A DNA stretch of 64,000 bases from Microbacterium karelineae (GCF_009745985.1 NZ_WFIX01000175.1:310001-374000); one strand, 5' to 3'. Counted from the stretch's first letter, positions 52,918 through 62,294 are shown. The notes: generated from the sequence alone by a model not told the origin. Made by a program: numbers and translations.

Positions 52918-53442
52918 ATGACCGAGACCATCACGATCACCGGCAACATCGCGACAGAGCCGACCGCGCAGGCATCGAACGACGGCGTGATGTACACGCG
53001 CTTCCGCGTCGCGTGCACGCCGCGCCGGCGCAACCCCGAGACGGGCGAATGGAGCGACGGCGAGTCGAACTGGTACACCGTCTACGCGCACGGATCCCTG
53101 GCGCAGAACGCCATCAAGTCGCTCAGCAAGGGCATGCGCGTCATCGTGCACGGCGCCCTGAAGGTGCGCGACTGGGAACGCGACGAGCGCCGCGGCACCA
53201 ACGTCGACATCAACGCCGAGTCGCTCGGCCCCGACCTGCGCTGGGGGAAGACGACGTACACGACGACATCGACGGGGCGCAGGCGCGACGACGAGCAGTC
53301 GGCGATCCCGGGCGAGCCGCCGGCCGCGGACGCGGACTGGGGTGTCGGCGTGCTGCCGGAGGTCGAACCGACCGACGTCGGTGACGACACCGCGTCCGCC
53401 GACGCCCCGAGCGAGCAGGAGGGGGCGCTGAATCCGTTCTGA
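52918..53442 (+). CDS. ssb: Single-stranded DNA-binding protein
   Basis: A 174-residue SSB. The OB fold (ITITGNIATEPTAQASNDGVMYTRFRVACTPRRRN, NWYTVYAHGSLAQNAIKSLSKGMRVIVHG) is at 4-110. The tail is acidic but ends ALNPF rather than the usual DDDIPF-type acidic tip, so protein partner binding may be weaker. Actinobacteria often carry two SSBs; this may be the accessory one, since it is not beside rpsF/rpsR. Confidence 0.9.
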   Translation: MTETITITGNIATEPTAQASNDGVMYTRFRVACTPRRRNPETGEWSDGESNWYTVYAHGSLAQNAIKSLSKGMRVIVHGALKVRDWERDERRGTNVDINAESLGPDLRWGKTTYTTTSTGRRRDDEQSAIPGEPPAADADWGVGVLPEVEPTDVGDDTASADAPSEQEGALNPF

Positions 53443-53445
53443 TCG

Positions 53446-53451
53446 TAGGGT
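53446..53451 (+). promoter_or_regulatory. -10 box TAGGGT of lipoprotein gene
   Basis: TAGGGT ends 6 bp before GTG 53458 without a ribosome site, pointing to a leaderless message. Confidence 0.5.
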
Positions 53452-53457
53452 GAGGGG

Positions 53458-53943
53458 GTGAGCTTCCGCCCGTCGCGCCTGATCGTCGTGCCCGCCCTCC
53501 TCGCCGTCGCGTCCCTCGTCGCGTGCGCCCCGGAGACAGGCGAGGCCGAGCCGACCCCCGATGCCGCGCCGACCGCGACCCCGACGCCGAGCGAGACGCC
53601 GGCACCGGAGCCCGTGAAGTTCTCGCCGGACGGCAGCGCCGAGGACAACCTGCCGGTGTTCCAGCAGGCGATCGAGCGGGCCTGGGCGTCCGACGGGCGC
53701 GCCCAGGGGCGCACCTACGTCGACATGCTCGCGGAGGTCGGGTTCGACATCTCGGAGATGCAGGTCAGCAAGGATCTCTCGACGGTCGGCAACGCCGCCG
53801 AGACGATGATGGTGTCGGTGAGGTGGAGCGACTCGGCCTGCCTCGTCGGACAGTTCGGCCCCGACACGCCCGAGCCCGTGGCGACGGTGCTCGAGCCCGT
53901 CGACGGGGTCTGCCTGCCCGGTGAGACCGCCGCGATCGAGTGA
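53458..53943 (+). CDS. Small exported lipoprotein
   Basis: A 161-residue protein with a lipoprotein signal (LIVVPALLAVASLVAC, Cys 23), a Thr/Pro linker (PTATPTPSETPAPEP) and a compact domain with two further cysteines (DSACLVGQFG, DGVCLPGE) that may pair. Conserved in Microbacteriaceae next to ettA, without known function. GTG 53458 gives the signal peptide directly. Confidence 0.75.
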   Translation: MSFRPSRLIVVPALLAVASLVACAPETGEAEPTPDAAPTATPTPSETPAPEPVKFSPDGSAEDNLPVFQQAIERAWASDGRAQGRTYVDMLAEVGFDISEMQVSKDLSTVGNAAETMMVSVRWSDSACLVGQFGPDTPEPVATVLEPVDGVCLPGETAAIE

Positions 53944-53987
53944 TCTCCCGCTCGCCGGAACGGGCCGGGAACGGGCCGTCGGCACCG

Positions 53988-53993
53988 TAGACT
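53988..53993 (+). promoter_or_regulatory. -10 box TAGACT of ettA
   Basis: TAGACT ends 10 bp before ATG 54004, leaving a leader of about 4 nt at most. Confidence 0.55.
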
Positions 53994-54003
53994 GGGTGCC
54001 AAC

Positions 54004-55686
<1,683 letters not shown>

Positions 55687-55769
55687 ATCGAGCCGCCGGA
55701 GGGGCGACGCGATTCCGTTGTCCTTCTGGGCGGATCCGGCTTCGCCGTCCGCCTGACCTCTCCGCCACA

Positions 55770-55806
55770 CAACGCCCCCGGATCCGACGCGGATCCGGGG
55801 GCGTTG
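55770..55806. terminator. Bidirectional terminator between ettA and the mes cluster
   Basis: Perfect 17-bp arms (55770-55786 and 55790-55806) with an ACG loop. It serves rightward ettA and the leftward flavin reductase gene. Confidence 0.88.
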
Positions 55807-55821
55807 TCGATGATCGGACGA

Positions 55822-56379
55822 TCAGATGGCGGATCCCTCGTCGAGGCGGTGCCACGTGCGGTTGTGGTGCACCAGGGGACCGGCCTCGTGGTCGGCATCG
55901 CGCGCGATCGACCCTTCGAGCGCGTGGGCGACGATGACCGTGGATCCGCCGGCCTCGAGCCGATTGACGATCGCCGCACGCGTCCACGCGCGCACCCCGT
56001 GGTACAGGGGCTCGCCGGTGTCGAGGCGCGTCCAGCGCTCGCGATCCGCGAACCTGTCGGCGCCGCTGGTGGCGGCGAGCTCGGCGAGCTCGAGGTCGCC
56101 CGCGTCGAGCAGGTGCACGACCACGGAGTCCGCGGCGACGATCGACGCGCTCGCCGATGACAGGGCGGAGACGGAGAAGATCAGCAGCGGGGGATCGACG
56201 CTGATCGAGGCGACCGAGCTCGCCGTGAGGGCGACGGGGCCGTCAGGGCCGTGCGCCGTGATCACCGCGACGCCCGAGGGGTGGCCGCGGAACAGCGACT
56301 TGAAGCCCTCCGCGTCGATCGGCGCCGGGGGAGGCTCGGGCGCGGTCCCCGAGACGGGGGAGGTGAGGAGAGTCGTCAT
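55822..56379 (-). CDS. Flavin reductase (FMN-binding split-barrel)
   Basis: A 185-residue protein from the complement of 56377-56379. FRGHPSGVAVITAHGPDGPVALTASSVASISVDPPLLIF and GVRAWTRAAIVNRLEAGGSTVIVAHALEG fit NAD(P)H:flavin reductases of the HpaC/DszD kind, which supply FMNH2 or FADH2 to separate monooxygenases. It is the last gene of the cluster, 19 bp after mesD. No other flavin monooxygenase is near, so the natural partner is MesX/MesD, which needs oxygen. That pairing is inferred. A start at 56430 is possible but would overlap mesD. Confidence 0.85.
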   Translation of the reverse strand: MTTLLTSPVSGTAPEPPPAPIDAEGFKSLFRGHPSGVAVITAHGPDGPVALTASSVASISVDPPLLIFSVSALSSASASIVAADSVVVHLLDAGDLELAELAATSGADRFADRERWTRLDTGEPLYHGVRAWTRAAIVNRLEAGGSTVIVAHALEGSIARDADHEAGPLVHHNRTWHRLDEGSAI

Positions 56380-56398
56380 GATGCGTGATCCGCCTCGC

Positions 56399-57424
56399 TC
56401 ACGAGAGCTCCGCGCGGACGATCTGCGCACCGGCGGCGAGCGCGATCATCTTGTCCCGTGCGACATCCTGCGCCATGGGTGCCATGCCGCAGTTCGTGCT
56501 CGGGCGCAGCCTGTCCGCGTCGACGAACGGGAGGACGCTCCGCAGAGTCGCCGCCACCTCCTCCGGTGTCTCGACGCTGTCGCTCGCGACGTCGATCGCG
56601 CCGACCATCACGTTCTTGCCGCGGAGGAGCTCGATGAGCTCGACGGGCACGCGCGAGTTGTGGCGCTCCAGCGAGACGGTGTCGATCGTCGACTGCTGCA
56701 GCAGCGGGAACGACTCCTCGTACTGGCGCCACTCGGACCCGAGCGTGGCCTTCCAATCATTGTTCGCCTTGATGCCGTAGCCATAGCAGATGTGCACGAC
56801 CGTCTCGGCGCGCAGCCCCTCGGCGGCGCGCTCGAGCGTCGCCACGCCCCACTCCTTCAGGTCGTCGAAGAAGACGTTGAAGGCGGGCTCGTCGAACTGG
56901 ATGACGTCGACTCCCGCGGCCTCCAGCTCCTTCGCCTCCTGGTTGAGGATCGTCGCGAACTCCCAGGCGAGCTTCTCGCGGCTCCCGTAGTGCCGATCGG
57001 ACAGGGTGTCGATCATGGTCATGGGTCCGGGGAGCGCCCACTTGATCGGCCGATCGGTCTGTGCACGGAGCGCCTTCGCGTCATTGACGAAGACCGGCTG
57101 CTCGCGCTCGACCGGCCCGACGACGGTCGGGACGCTCGCGTCGTAGCGGTCGCGGATCCGCACCGTCTCGCGCTGGTCGAAGTCGACGCCGCTGAGGTGC
57201 TCGATGAACGTCGTGACGAAGTGCTGACGTGTCTGCTCGCCGTCGCTGACGATGTCGATTCCGGCGTCGAGCTGCTCGTCGGCCGCCAGGCTCAGCGCGC
57301 GTCGCTTTCCTTCGGCGAGCTCCGCGCCTTCGAGCTTCCAGGGCGACCAGAGCGTCTCGGGCTCCGCGAGCCAGGCGGGCTTGGGCAGGCTGCCGACGAT
57401 CGAGGTGGGAAGAAGCGTGTTCAT
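56399..57424 (-). CDS. mesD: Core methionine synthase MesD (folate-independent, MetE C-domain only)
   Basis: A 341-residue protein equal to the catalytic half of MetE without the N-terminal folate-binding half (full MetE is about 750). Zinc ligands are present: H211 and C213 (HICYGYG), E253 (SLERHNSR) and C312 (STNCGMAP). MesD proteins make methionine from homocysteine without 5-methyl-THF or cobalamin, and need a DUF1852 partner and oxygen (published for an Acinetobacter homologue). The DUF1852 gene is 25 bp upstream here, which supports MesD over other core-MetE types. The methyl donor is unknown. Confidence 0.9.
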   Translation of the reverse strand: MNTLLPTSIVGSLPKPAWLAEPETLWSPWKLEGAELAEGKRRALSLAADEQLDAGIDIVSDGEQTRQHFVTTFIEHLSGVDFDQRETVRIRDRYDASVPTVVGPVEREQPVFVNDAKALRAQTDRPIKWALPGPMTMIDTLSDRHYGSREKLAWEFATILNQEAKELEAAGVDVIQFDEPAFNVFFDDLKEWGVATLERAAEGLRAETVVHICYGYGIKANNDWKATLGSEWRQYEESFPLLQQSTIDTVSLERHNSRVPVELIELLRGKNVMVGAIDVASDSVETPEEVAATLRSVLPFVDADRLRPSTNCGMAPMAQDVARDKMIALAAGAQIVRAELS

Positions 57425-57449
57425 CTGTGATTCTCCGTGTCGAGTCCGG

Positions 57450-58439
57450 TCAGACGGTGTGACCGGCGGCCCACTGGTCCAGAACGCTCCGGTAGGGCTT
57501 CATGAAGTGCTCCTCGGTGAACCTCCCCTGCTCGGCGCCCAGCCGGCTGCGCTCCTCGCGGTCGTACGAGACGTCGGGAACCGAGTAGTCGGGATTGTCG
57601 AGGCTCGGCCGATACACCTCGCCGGCCGCCGAACGGGCGTTGTAGATCTCCGGGCGGTAGATCTTCTGGAACGCCTCCATCGTGCTGATCGTGCCGATCA
57701 GGGCCAGATCGGAATGATCGGCCGTGAGGTCGCCCTGGTGGTAGAACGCCAGCGGCGCGGCGGAGCCGCGCGGCATGAAGTACCGCACCTGCTGGCCCAT
57801 CTTGCCGAAGTAGAGGTCCGTCAGGGAGTCGGCGTCGTGCGCGTACTCCCAGCCGAGGACGGAGTGCTGGTAGGCGGTCCGACGGTACTCGCGACTGGTC
57901 GAGACGCTGATGCACACGACGGGCGGCTGTGCGAACCGCCTGCGGTACGCGTCGGAGGCGACGAAGTGCTGGAACAGCTTCCCATGCAGGTCGCCGAAGT
58001 CGCTGGGGAGGCCCGGCTCGGTGGCCGCCGCCTTGTGTGCGGGCAGTACGACGCTGAAGTCGTAGTCCCGGACATACGACGAGAAGTTGTTCCCCGTGAT
58101 CCCCAGGATGCGATCGCCCGTCTCCTTGTCCAGGATCGTGACGTCGAGCACCTCGATCAGCGGGACGCCCGCGCCGTCTCCGGCGTCCAGGTGCAGATCC
58201 ACCGAGACGATGTCGAGCTCGACGGCGTAGCGATCCCGACGCGGGTTGTCCTGGTCCGCGAGGTCGTTCACGCGGTCGTCGATCATCGTCAGGACGTTCC
58301 GCAGGTTCTGCCTGCGCCCCTCGCCGCGGGCCAGGTTCGCGAAGTTCGTCGTGATGCGCGAACCGGACGACGGGGTGTAGTCCTCGTCGAAGCGGGTCGT
58401 GCTGATGCTGAACGTCAGGTCGGTAGCCGTCGTCGTCAT
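57450..58439 (-). CDS. mesX: MesX, DUF1852 partner of MesD
   Basis: A 329-residue DUF1852 protein: FSISTTRFDEDYTPSSGSRITTNFANLARGE at the start, GNNFSSYVRDYDFSVVLP, FGDLHGKLFQHFV, GKMGQQVRYFMPRGSAAPLAFYHQGDL and STMEAFQKIYRPEIYNA follow the family closely to the EEHFMKPYRSVLDQW end. MesX is required for MesD activity. Its chemistry is not established; the oxygen requirement of the pair and the flavin reductase downstream suggest an oxygenase-like step. It has no signal peptide or membrane segment. Confidence 0.92.
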   Translation of the reverse strand: MTTTATDLTFSISTTRFDEDYTPSSGSRITTNFANLARGEGRRQNLRNVLTMIDDRVNDLADQDNPRRDRYAVELDIVSVDLHLDAGDGAGVPLIEVLDVTILDKETGDRILGITGNNFSSYVRDYDFSVVLPAHKAAATEPGLPSDFGDLHGKLFQHFVASDAYRRRFAQPPVVCISVSTSREYRRTAYQHSVLGWEYAHDADSLTDLYFGKMGQQVRYFMPRGSAAPLAFYHQGDLTADHSDLALIGTISTMEAFQKIYRPEIYNARSAAGEVYRPSLDNPDYSVPDVSYDREERSRLGAEQGRFTEEHFMKPYRSVLDQWAAGHTV

Positions 58440-58460
58440 CCGATGCCTCGATTCCTCGTG

Positions 58461-58498
58461 GTGAGCTGCGGGGGTGGATTCGCACCCGGTGAACTCAC
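58461..58498 (-). promoter_or_regulatory. Hairpin leader of mesX
   Basis: On the minus strand GTGAG (58498-58494) pairs with CTCAC (58465-58461) and encloses a GGGTG/CACCC stem (58487-58483 and 58476-58472). It lies 22 bp before mesX. It is too small for known SAM riboswitches but could still be a control element. Confidence 0.4.
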
Positions 58499-58518
58499 TG
58501 TAGGCAGGGCAGGCGGTT

Positions 58519-58555
58519 ATAGCCTCATCGGAATGCTTCGGCGCTGGAGATAGCC
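58519..58555. promoter_or_regulatory. Likely LysR binding region before mesX
   Basis: ATAGCC occurs at 58519-58524 and 58550-58555, three helical turns (31 bp) apart, flanked by GGTT and AACC. The 121-bp gap between the LysR gene and mesX is where a LysR activator would bind for the mes genes. Confidence 0.45.
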
Positions 58556-58560
58556 AACCC

Positions 58561-59520
58561 CTATGTCAGCAACTCGACGCCGAAGCCGGCGACGACATCG
58601 CGCATCTCGGCGACGAAGCGCTCCGCCTGCCCCGTGAGCGGCATGGACGTGTGTCCGATCCATCCGATCTCGATGCGCTCGTCGACGTCGAGCGGGATGG
58701 CGACGATCGAGGGGTCCAGGTCGTCGGAGACGATGCCGGTGGAGATCGTGTAGCCGTCGAGGCCGATCATGAGGTTGAAGATGGTGGCGCGATCGCTCAC
58801 CCGGATGTCCTGCTTCGACGAGCGAGTGGAGAGGATCTCCTCGGCGAAGTAGAACGAGCTGTTCGCCCCCTGGTCGAAGGTGAGACGCGGCAGGTCCTCG
58901 AGATCGTCGAGCGTGACGCGCTCGCGTGCGGCGAGCGGGTTCGTCCGAGCGATGAAGATGTGCGGCGTGGCGCGGAACAGCGGGGTGAAGGTGAGGCCGG
59001 ATTCGCGGAGGAGCTTGTCGATGACGTTCCGATTGAAGTCGTTGCGGTAGAGCACCCCGAGTTCGCTGCGGAGCGTGCGGACATCTTCGATGATGTCCCA
59101 GGTGCGCGTCTCGCGGAGCGTGAAGGCGTACTCCGCGGCATCCGAGCCCCGCACCATCCGGACGAACGCGTCGACGACGAACGAGTAGTGCTGCGCGGAG
59201 ACCGCGAGGAGGCGGCGCGACGGCGGGCGCCCGAGGTATTGCTGCTCGAGCAGTTCGGCCTGCTCGACGACCTGGCGGGCGTAGCCGAGGAACTCGGTAC
59301 CGTCCTCGGTGAGGGTCACGCCGCGGACCGAGCGCAGGAGGAGGGCGCGGTCGACGCGGCGTTCGAGATCCTTCATCGCGGCCGACATCGTGGGCTGTGA
59401 GACGTAGAGCAGGTCGGCTGCCGCGCTGATGGACCCCTCGGCCGCGACCTCGACGAAGTACCGCAGCTGCTGCAGGGTGATGCCGTTCACCGTCCCGATG
59501 CCGTCGCGTGCCATAGCCAC
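58561..59520 (-). CDS. LysR family regulator of the mes cluster
   Basis: A 319-residue LysR protein. The winged HTH is at about 14-75 (LQQLRYFVEVAAEGSISAAADLLYVSQPTMSAAMKDLER), followed by an effector domain with ILRETRTWDII-type strands. It is like the LysR proteins that control sulfur and methionine genes (CysB/MetR-like in role, not close in sequence). It is upstream of mesX on the same strand, 31 bp after the binding-protein gene, so it may share that gene's transcript. The start is GTG 59520 or ATG 59514. Confidence 0.85.
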   Translation of the reverse strand: MAMARDGIGTVNGITLQQLRYFVEVAAEGSISAAADLLYVSQPTMSAAMKDLERRVDRALLLRSVRGVTLTEDGTEFLGYARQVVEQAELLEQQYLGRPPSRRLLAVSAQHYSFVVDAFVRMVRGSDAAEYAFTLRETRTWDIIEDVRTLRSELGVLYRNDFNRNVIDKLLRESGLTFTPLFRATPHIFIARTNPLAARERVTLDDLEDLPRLTFDQGANSSFYFAEEILSTRSSKQDIRVSDRATIFNLMIGLDGYTISTGIVSDDLDPSIVAIPLDVDERIEIGWIGHTSMPLTGQAERFVAEMRDVVAGFGVELLT

Positions 59521-59551
59521 AAGCTATCTCACGGACATGTCGACCAGAGGC

Positions 59552-60460
59552 TCAGTTGGCGATGAGCGTCTCGTATGCGTCCGGATTCTCATCGATCCAC
59601 TGAGCGATCGCCTCCTCCTCCTCGCCTGGCTCGTAGTCGTTGATGACGAGGTCCTCCAGAGAACTCCACTGGTCGTCGGTCAGCTCGAATCCGGCGAAGT
59701 ACTCGGCCGCGTCGGGGTGCTCATCAGAGAAGCCTTTCGTGGCGTAGGTGCGCATCGTCTCAGGGTCGCCCATGCCTCCCCGAGGGTCTTCGAGAATCTT
59801 CAGGTCGAAGGAGCCGTTCGCCCAATACGGGCGCCACAGTGTGACGACGATGTCCTCCTCGTTCGCGATCGACTCCTCCAGCTGCGCGAGCATCGTCGCT
59901 GTCGAGGAGGTGACGAGATCGAAGTCCTCGTCGAGGTCGTACTCCGGCATCGCGACCGTCTCCGTCTGCTCGGTGAGGCCTGCGCTCGGCTCGATGCCGA
60001 TGATCTGTCCGTCGAACAGGCTCGGATCTGCGGCGAGGTCCTCGATCGAGTCGACGTCGGTGTAGCTCGGCACCGCGAGGAAGTTCTGTGCCTGGTCGTA
60101 GAAGGTGCCGAGGTCCTCGATATCGTCGCCATACTCTTCGACGTACGAGGCGTGCGTGACGTCGGGCCATGCCGAGGGGTAGATGTCGATGTCGCCGGCC
60201 GCGAGACCCGTGTAGAGGATGGCGGCCTCGGTGAGTTCCTCCATCTCGACCGCATAGCCGAGCTTCTCGAGCTGGTCCTTCGCGAGATAGGCGGTGATCA
60301 GGGTGTCGGTCCACGAGGGGATGAGGCCGATCGTGACGGTTCCCTTTCCTCCCGCCCCGTCGGGGCCGCTGGTCGTGGATTCCGTGCTGCTGCACCCGCT
60401 GAGCGCCAGGATCGTCGTGGCGAAGCTGGCGAGGAGGAGTTTCGTCGTGCGGTTCTGCAT
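59552..60460 (-). CDS. Betaine-type ABC substrate-binding lipoprotein (copy 1, orphan)
   Basis: A 302-residue lipoprotein: signal MQNRTTKLLLASFATTILALSGC (Cys 23), then an OpuAC/ProX-like fold with GLIPSWTDTLITAYLAKDQLEKLGY, AAGDIDIYPSAWPDVTHASY, IIGIEPSAGLTEQTETV and VVTLWRPYWANG. Trp and Tyr residues in these segments could form the aromatic cage for a quaternary amine. No permease is adjacent on its side; it lies directly upstream of LysR-mesX-mesD. It is a clear paralogue of the 61362-62294 protein. Confidence 0.85.
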   Translation of the reverse strand: MQNRTTKLLLASFATTILALSGCSSTESTTSGPDGAGGKGTVTIGLIPSWTDTLITAYLAKDQLEKLGYAVEMEELTEAAILYTGLAAGDIDIYPSAWPDVTHASYVEEYGDDIEDLGTFYDQAQNFLAVPSYTDVDSIEDLAADPSLFDGQIIGIEPSAGLTEQTETVAMPEYDLDEDFDLVTSSTATMLAQLEESIANEEDIVVTLWRPYWANGSFDLKILEDPRGGMGDPETMRTYATKGFSDEHPDAAEYFAGFELTDDQWSSLEDLVINDYEPGEEEEAIAQWIDENPDAYETLIAN

Positions 60461-60493
60461 GTGTGCACCCTCATCTCGATTACGCTTGTGATC

Positions 60494-60503
60494 TGTGATC
60501 ACA
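60494..60503. promoter_or_regulatory. GntR-type operator TGTGATCACA
   Basis: A perfect 10-bp palindrome, preceded by a second TTGTGATC half-site, lies between the binding-protein gene and the divergent GntR gene. The form is typical for FadR-subfamily GntR regulators. Confidence 0.6.
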
Positions 60504-60552
60504 CACGATCGTACGCGAAACGCGACAGATGTGCTCGTCGCGGTCGGGCGCC

Positions 60553-60558
60553 TACAAT
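60553..60558 (+). promoter_or_regulatory. -10 box TACAAT of gntR-like gene
   Basis: TACAAT ends 7 bp before ATG 60566, which favours a leaderless start there over the ATG at 60557 that overlaps the box. Confidence 0.6.
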
Positions 60559-60565
60559 GAAGACC

Positions 60566-61252
60566 ATGTCGTTGCCGTCCCTCGCGCCGAGTGCGCGCAT
60601 GGGTGAGCAGGTCGTCGAGGCGCTGCAGGCGGCGATCCTCAGCGGCGACCTCCCGCCGGGAACTCGGCTGCGGATCCGTGACGTCGCCGAGCAGCTGGGA
60701 ACGAGCGTCATGCCCGTGCGCGAGGCGATGACGCGACTCGAGGAGGCCGGCCTCGTCGAGTCGCTGCCATACCGGGGGGCGATCGTGCGGGCGTTCTCGC
60801 CGGACGAGATGCTCGATGTGTACGACGTGCGGTCCATGCTGGAAGCCGAGGCGGCGAGGCGGGGCGGCGAGAATGCCGACGAGGCGCTCGTGAGTCGGAT
60901 GGTCGCCCGCTATGCGCGCGCGAGAGACGCGATCGAGGTCGGGAATCATGTCGCGTTCCTCGACCGTGACGAAGAGTTCCTCCAGGAGCTCTACGCCGCC
61001 GCGGGGAACCTGGTGCTCCTGGAGACGATCCGCAGCCTGTGGCGTCGAAGTCGATCGTTCAAACTCTTCGGTGTGAGAGGCGAGTCGGCAGGCGATCCGT
61101 CGACGCTTCTCGGCTACCAGGACGACCTGATCGAGGCCGTCAACCAGGGCGACGGCGCTCTCGCGGCGCGCGTGGTCACCGAATCGATCGGTCGAGCGAC
61201 TGCCGCGATTCGCAACGGACTGCGCGGCACCGGTGCGGGGACGACCGATTGA
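60566..61252 (+). CDS. GntR/FadR-family (FCD) regulator
   Basis: A 228-residue regulator. The winged HTH is at about 15-75 (GEQVVEALQAAILSGDLPPGTRLRIRDVAEQLGTSVMPVREAMTRLEEAGLVE), followed by the all-helical FCD ligand domain (DEMLDVYDVRSMLEAEAARRGG). FCD domains bind small acids or amino acids via metal. It sits between two paralogous binding-protein genes, divergent from copy 1, with a palindromic operator in the gap, so it most likely controls copy 1 and perhaps the mes genes. Confidence 0.9.
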   Translation: MSLPSLAPSARMGEQVVEALQAAILSGDLPPGTRLRIRDVAEQLGTSVMPVREAMTRLEEAGLVESLPYRGAIVRAFSPDEMLDVYDVRSMLEAEAARRGGENADEALVSRMVARYARARDAIEVGNHVAFLDRDEEFLQELYAAAGNLVLLETIRSLWRRSRSFKLFGVRGESAGDPSTLLGYQDDLIEAVNQGDGALAARVVTESIGRATAAIRNGLRGTGAGTTD

Positions 61253-61311
61253 CCGGGGTCGTCCCGAAGGGCGGACCGGGCCGCGTAGAGAGTCCTGAAC
61301 GATCTCGACGA

Positions 61312-61344
61312 GAACGGCCCGCCCCGGGGAGGGACGGGCCGTTC
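61312..61344. terminator. Hairpin between gntR and binding protein copy 2
   Basis: GAACGGCCCG (61312-61321) pairs with CGGGCCGTTC (61335-61344). It ends the convergent gntR-like and binding-protein transcripts. Confidence 0.75.
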
Positions 61345-61361
61345 CGCGATCCGAGAGTCGA

Positions 61362-62294
61362 TCAGTCGGTGACGATCGTATCGAACGCGTCCGGGTTCGC
61401 TTCGAGCCACTCCTCGATCGCGGCGGACTTGTCGTCCTCGCCCTCGTAGGTGTTCACGACGGTGTCCTCGAGCGATCCGTACTCGTCGTCGTCGAGCTGG
61501 ATTCCGGCGATGAGTTCGGCTGCCTCAGGGAACTCCTCCGAGAAGCCCTCCGTGGCGAGGAAATGCAGAGCCTCTGGCTCGCCCATGGCGCCCATCGGGT
61601 CCTCGAGATCCTTGATGGGGAACTCCGAGTTCGCCCAGAACGGCCGCCACAGGGTCACGACGATGTCCTCTTCGTTCGCGACGGCCTCTTCGAGCGTCGC
61701 GAGCATCGTCGCCGTGGATGAGGTGACGAGGCTGTACTCGTCCTCGAGCTCGTACTCGGGCATCATGACCGTCTCGGTCTGCTCGGTGAGACCGGCGCTC
61801 GGCTCGATGCCGATGATCTCGCCGCCGAACATGTCGGCGTTGCCCGCGAGGTCTTCGATCGAGTCGATGTCGGTGTACTCGGGGACGGCGATCGTGAGCT
61901 TCGCGTTCTCATAGTAGGCGCCGAGATCCTCGAGCTGGTCGCCGTACTGTTCCATGTACGACGCGTGGGTGGTCTCCGACCACGCCGACGGGTAGACGTC
62001 GACGTCGCCGCCCGCGAGGCCGGTGTAGAGGATCGCGGCCTCCGTGAGCTCCTCGAATTCGACGGTGTAGCCGATCGCCTCGAGCTGGTTCTTGAGCAGC
62101 CAAGCGGTCGAGAGGCCGTCGGTCCACGCCGGCAGGAAGCCGAGCGTGATCGTGCCCATCTCCTCCGACGCGCCGCTGTCGCCGTCCCCACCATTCGCGG
62201 CGGGCTCCTCGCTGTCCGTCGAGCAGCCGGCGAACGCGAGGCTCCCGGCGAGTCCGATTCCGATGATGCTTGCGAGCTTGCGCTTCTTCATCAT
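61362..62294 (-). CDS. Betaine-type ABC substrate-binding lipoprotein (copy 2)
   Basis: A 310-residue lipoprotein with signal KRKLASIIGIGLAGSLAFAGC (Cys 24). The domain has FLPAWTDGLSTAWLLKNQLEAIGYTVEFEE, GGDVDVYPSAWSETTHASY, IIGIEPSAGLTEQTETV and VVTLWRPFWAN, matching copy 1 over most of its length. It follows the permease gene (115-bp gap), so it belongs to the complete transporter. AAAGGAA precedes the ATG (complement 62292-62294). The ligand is a betaine-like compound by family; the exact one is not readable. Confidence 0.88.
   Translation of the reverse strand: MMKKRKLASIIGIGLAGSLAFAGCSTDSEEPAANGGDGDSGASEEMGTITLGFLPAWTDGLSTAWLLKNQLEAIGYTVEFEELTEAAILYTGLAGGDVDVYPSAWSETTHASYMEQYGDQLEDLGAYYENAKLTIAVPEYTDIDSIEDLAGNADMFGGEIIGIEPSAGLTEQTETVMMPEYELEDEYSLVTSSTATMLATLEEAVANEEDIVVTLWRPFWANSEFPIKDLEDPMGAMGEPEALHFLATEGFSEEFPEAAELIAGIQLDDDEYGSLEDTVVNTYEGEDDKSAAIEEWLEANPDAFDTIVTD

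Noticed and set aside
56399-57424. Truncated classical MetE pseudogene
   Set aside because: The protein begins and ends cleanly, retains all zinc ligands and is paired with DUF1852. This is the normal form of core methionine synthases.
57421-58485. Alternative leftward frame of 354 codons over mesX
   Set aside because: It overlaps the DUF1852 protein in another frame and has no recognisable domain.
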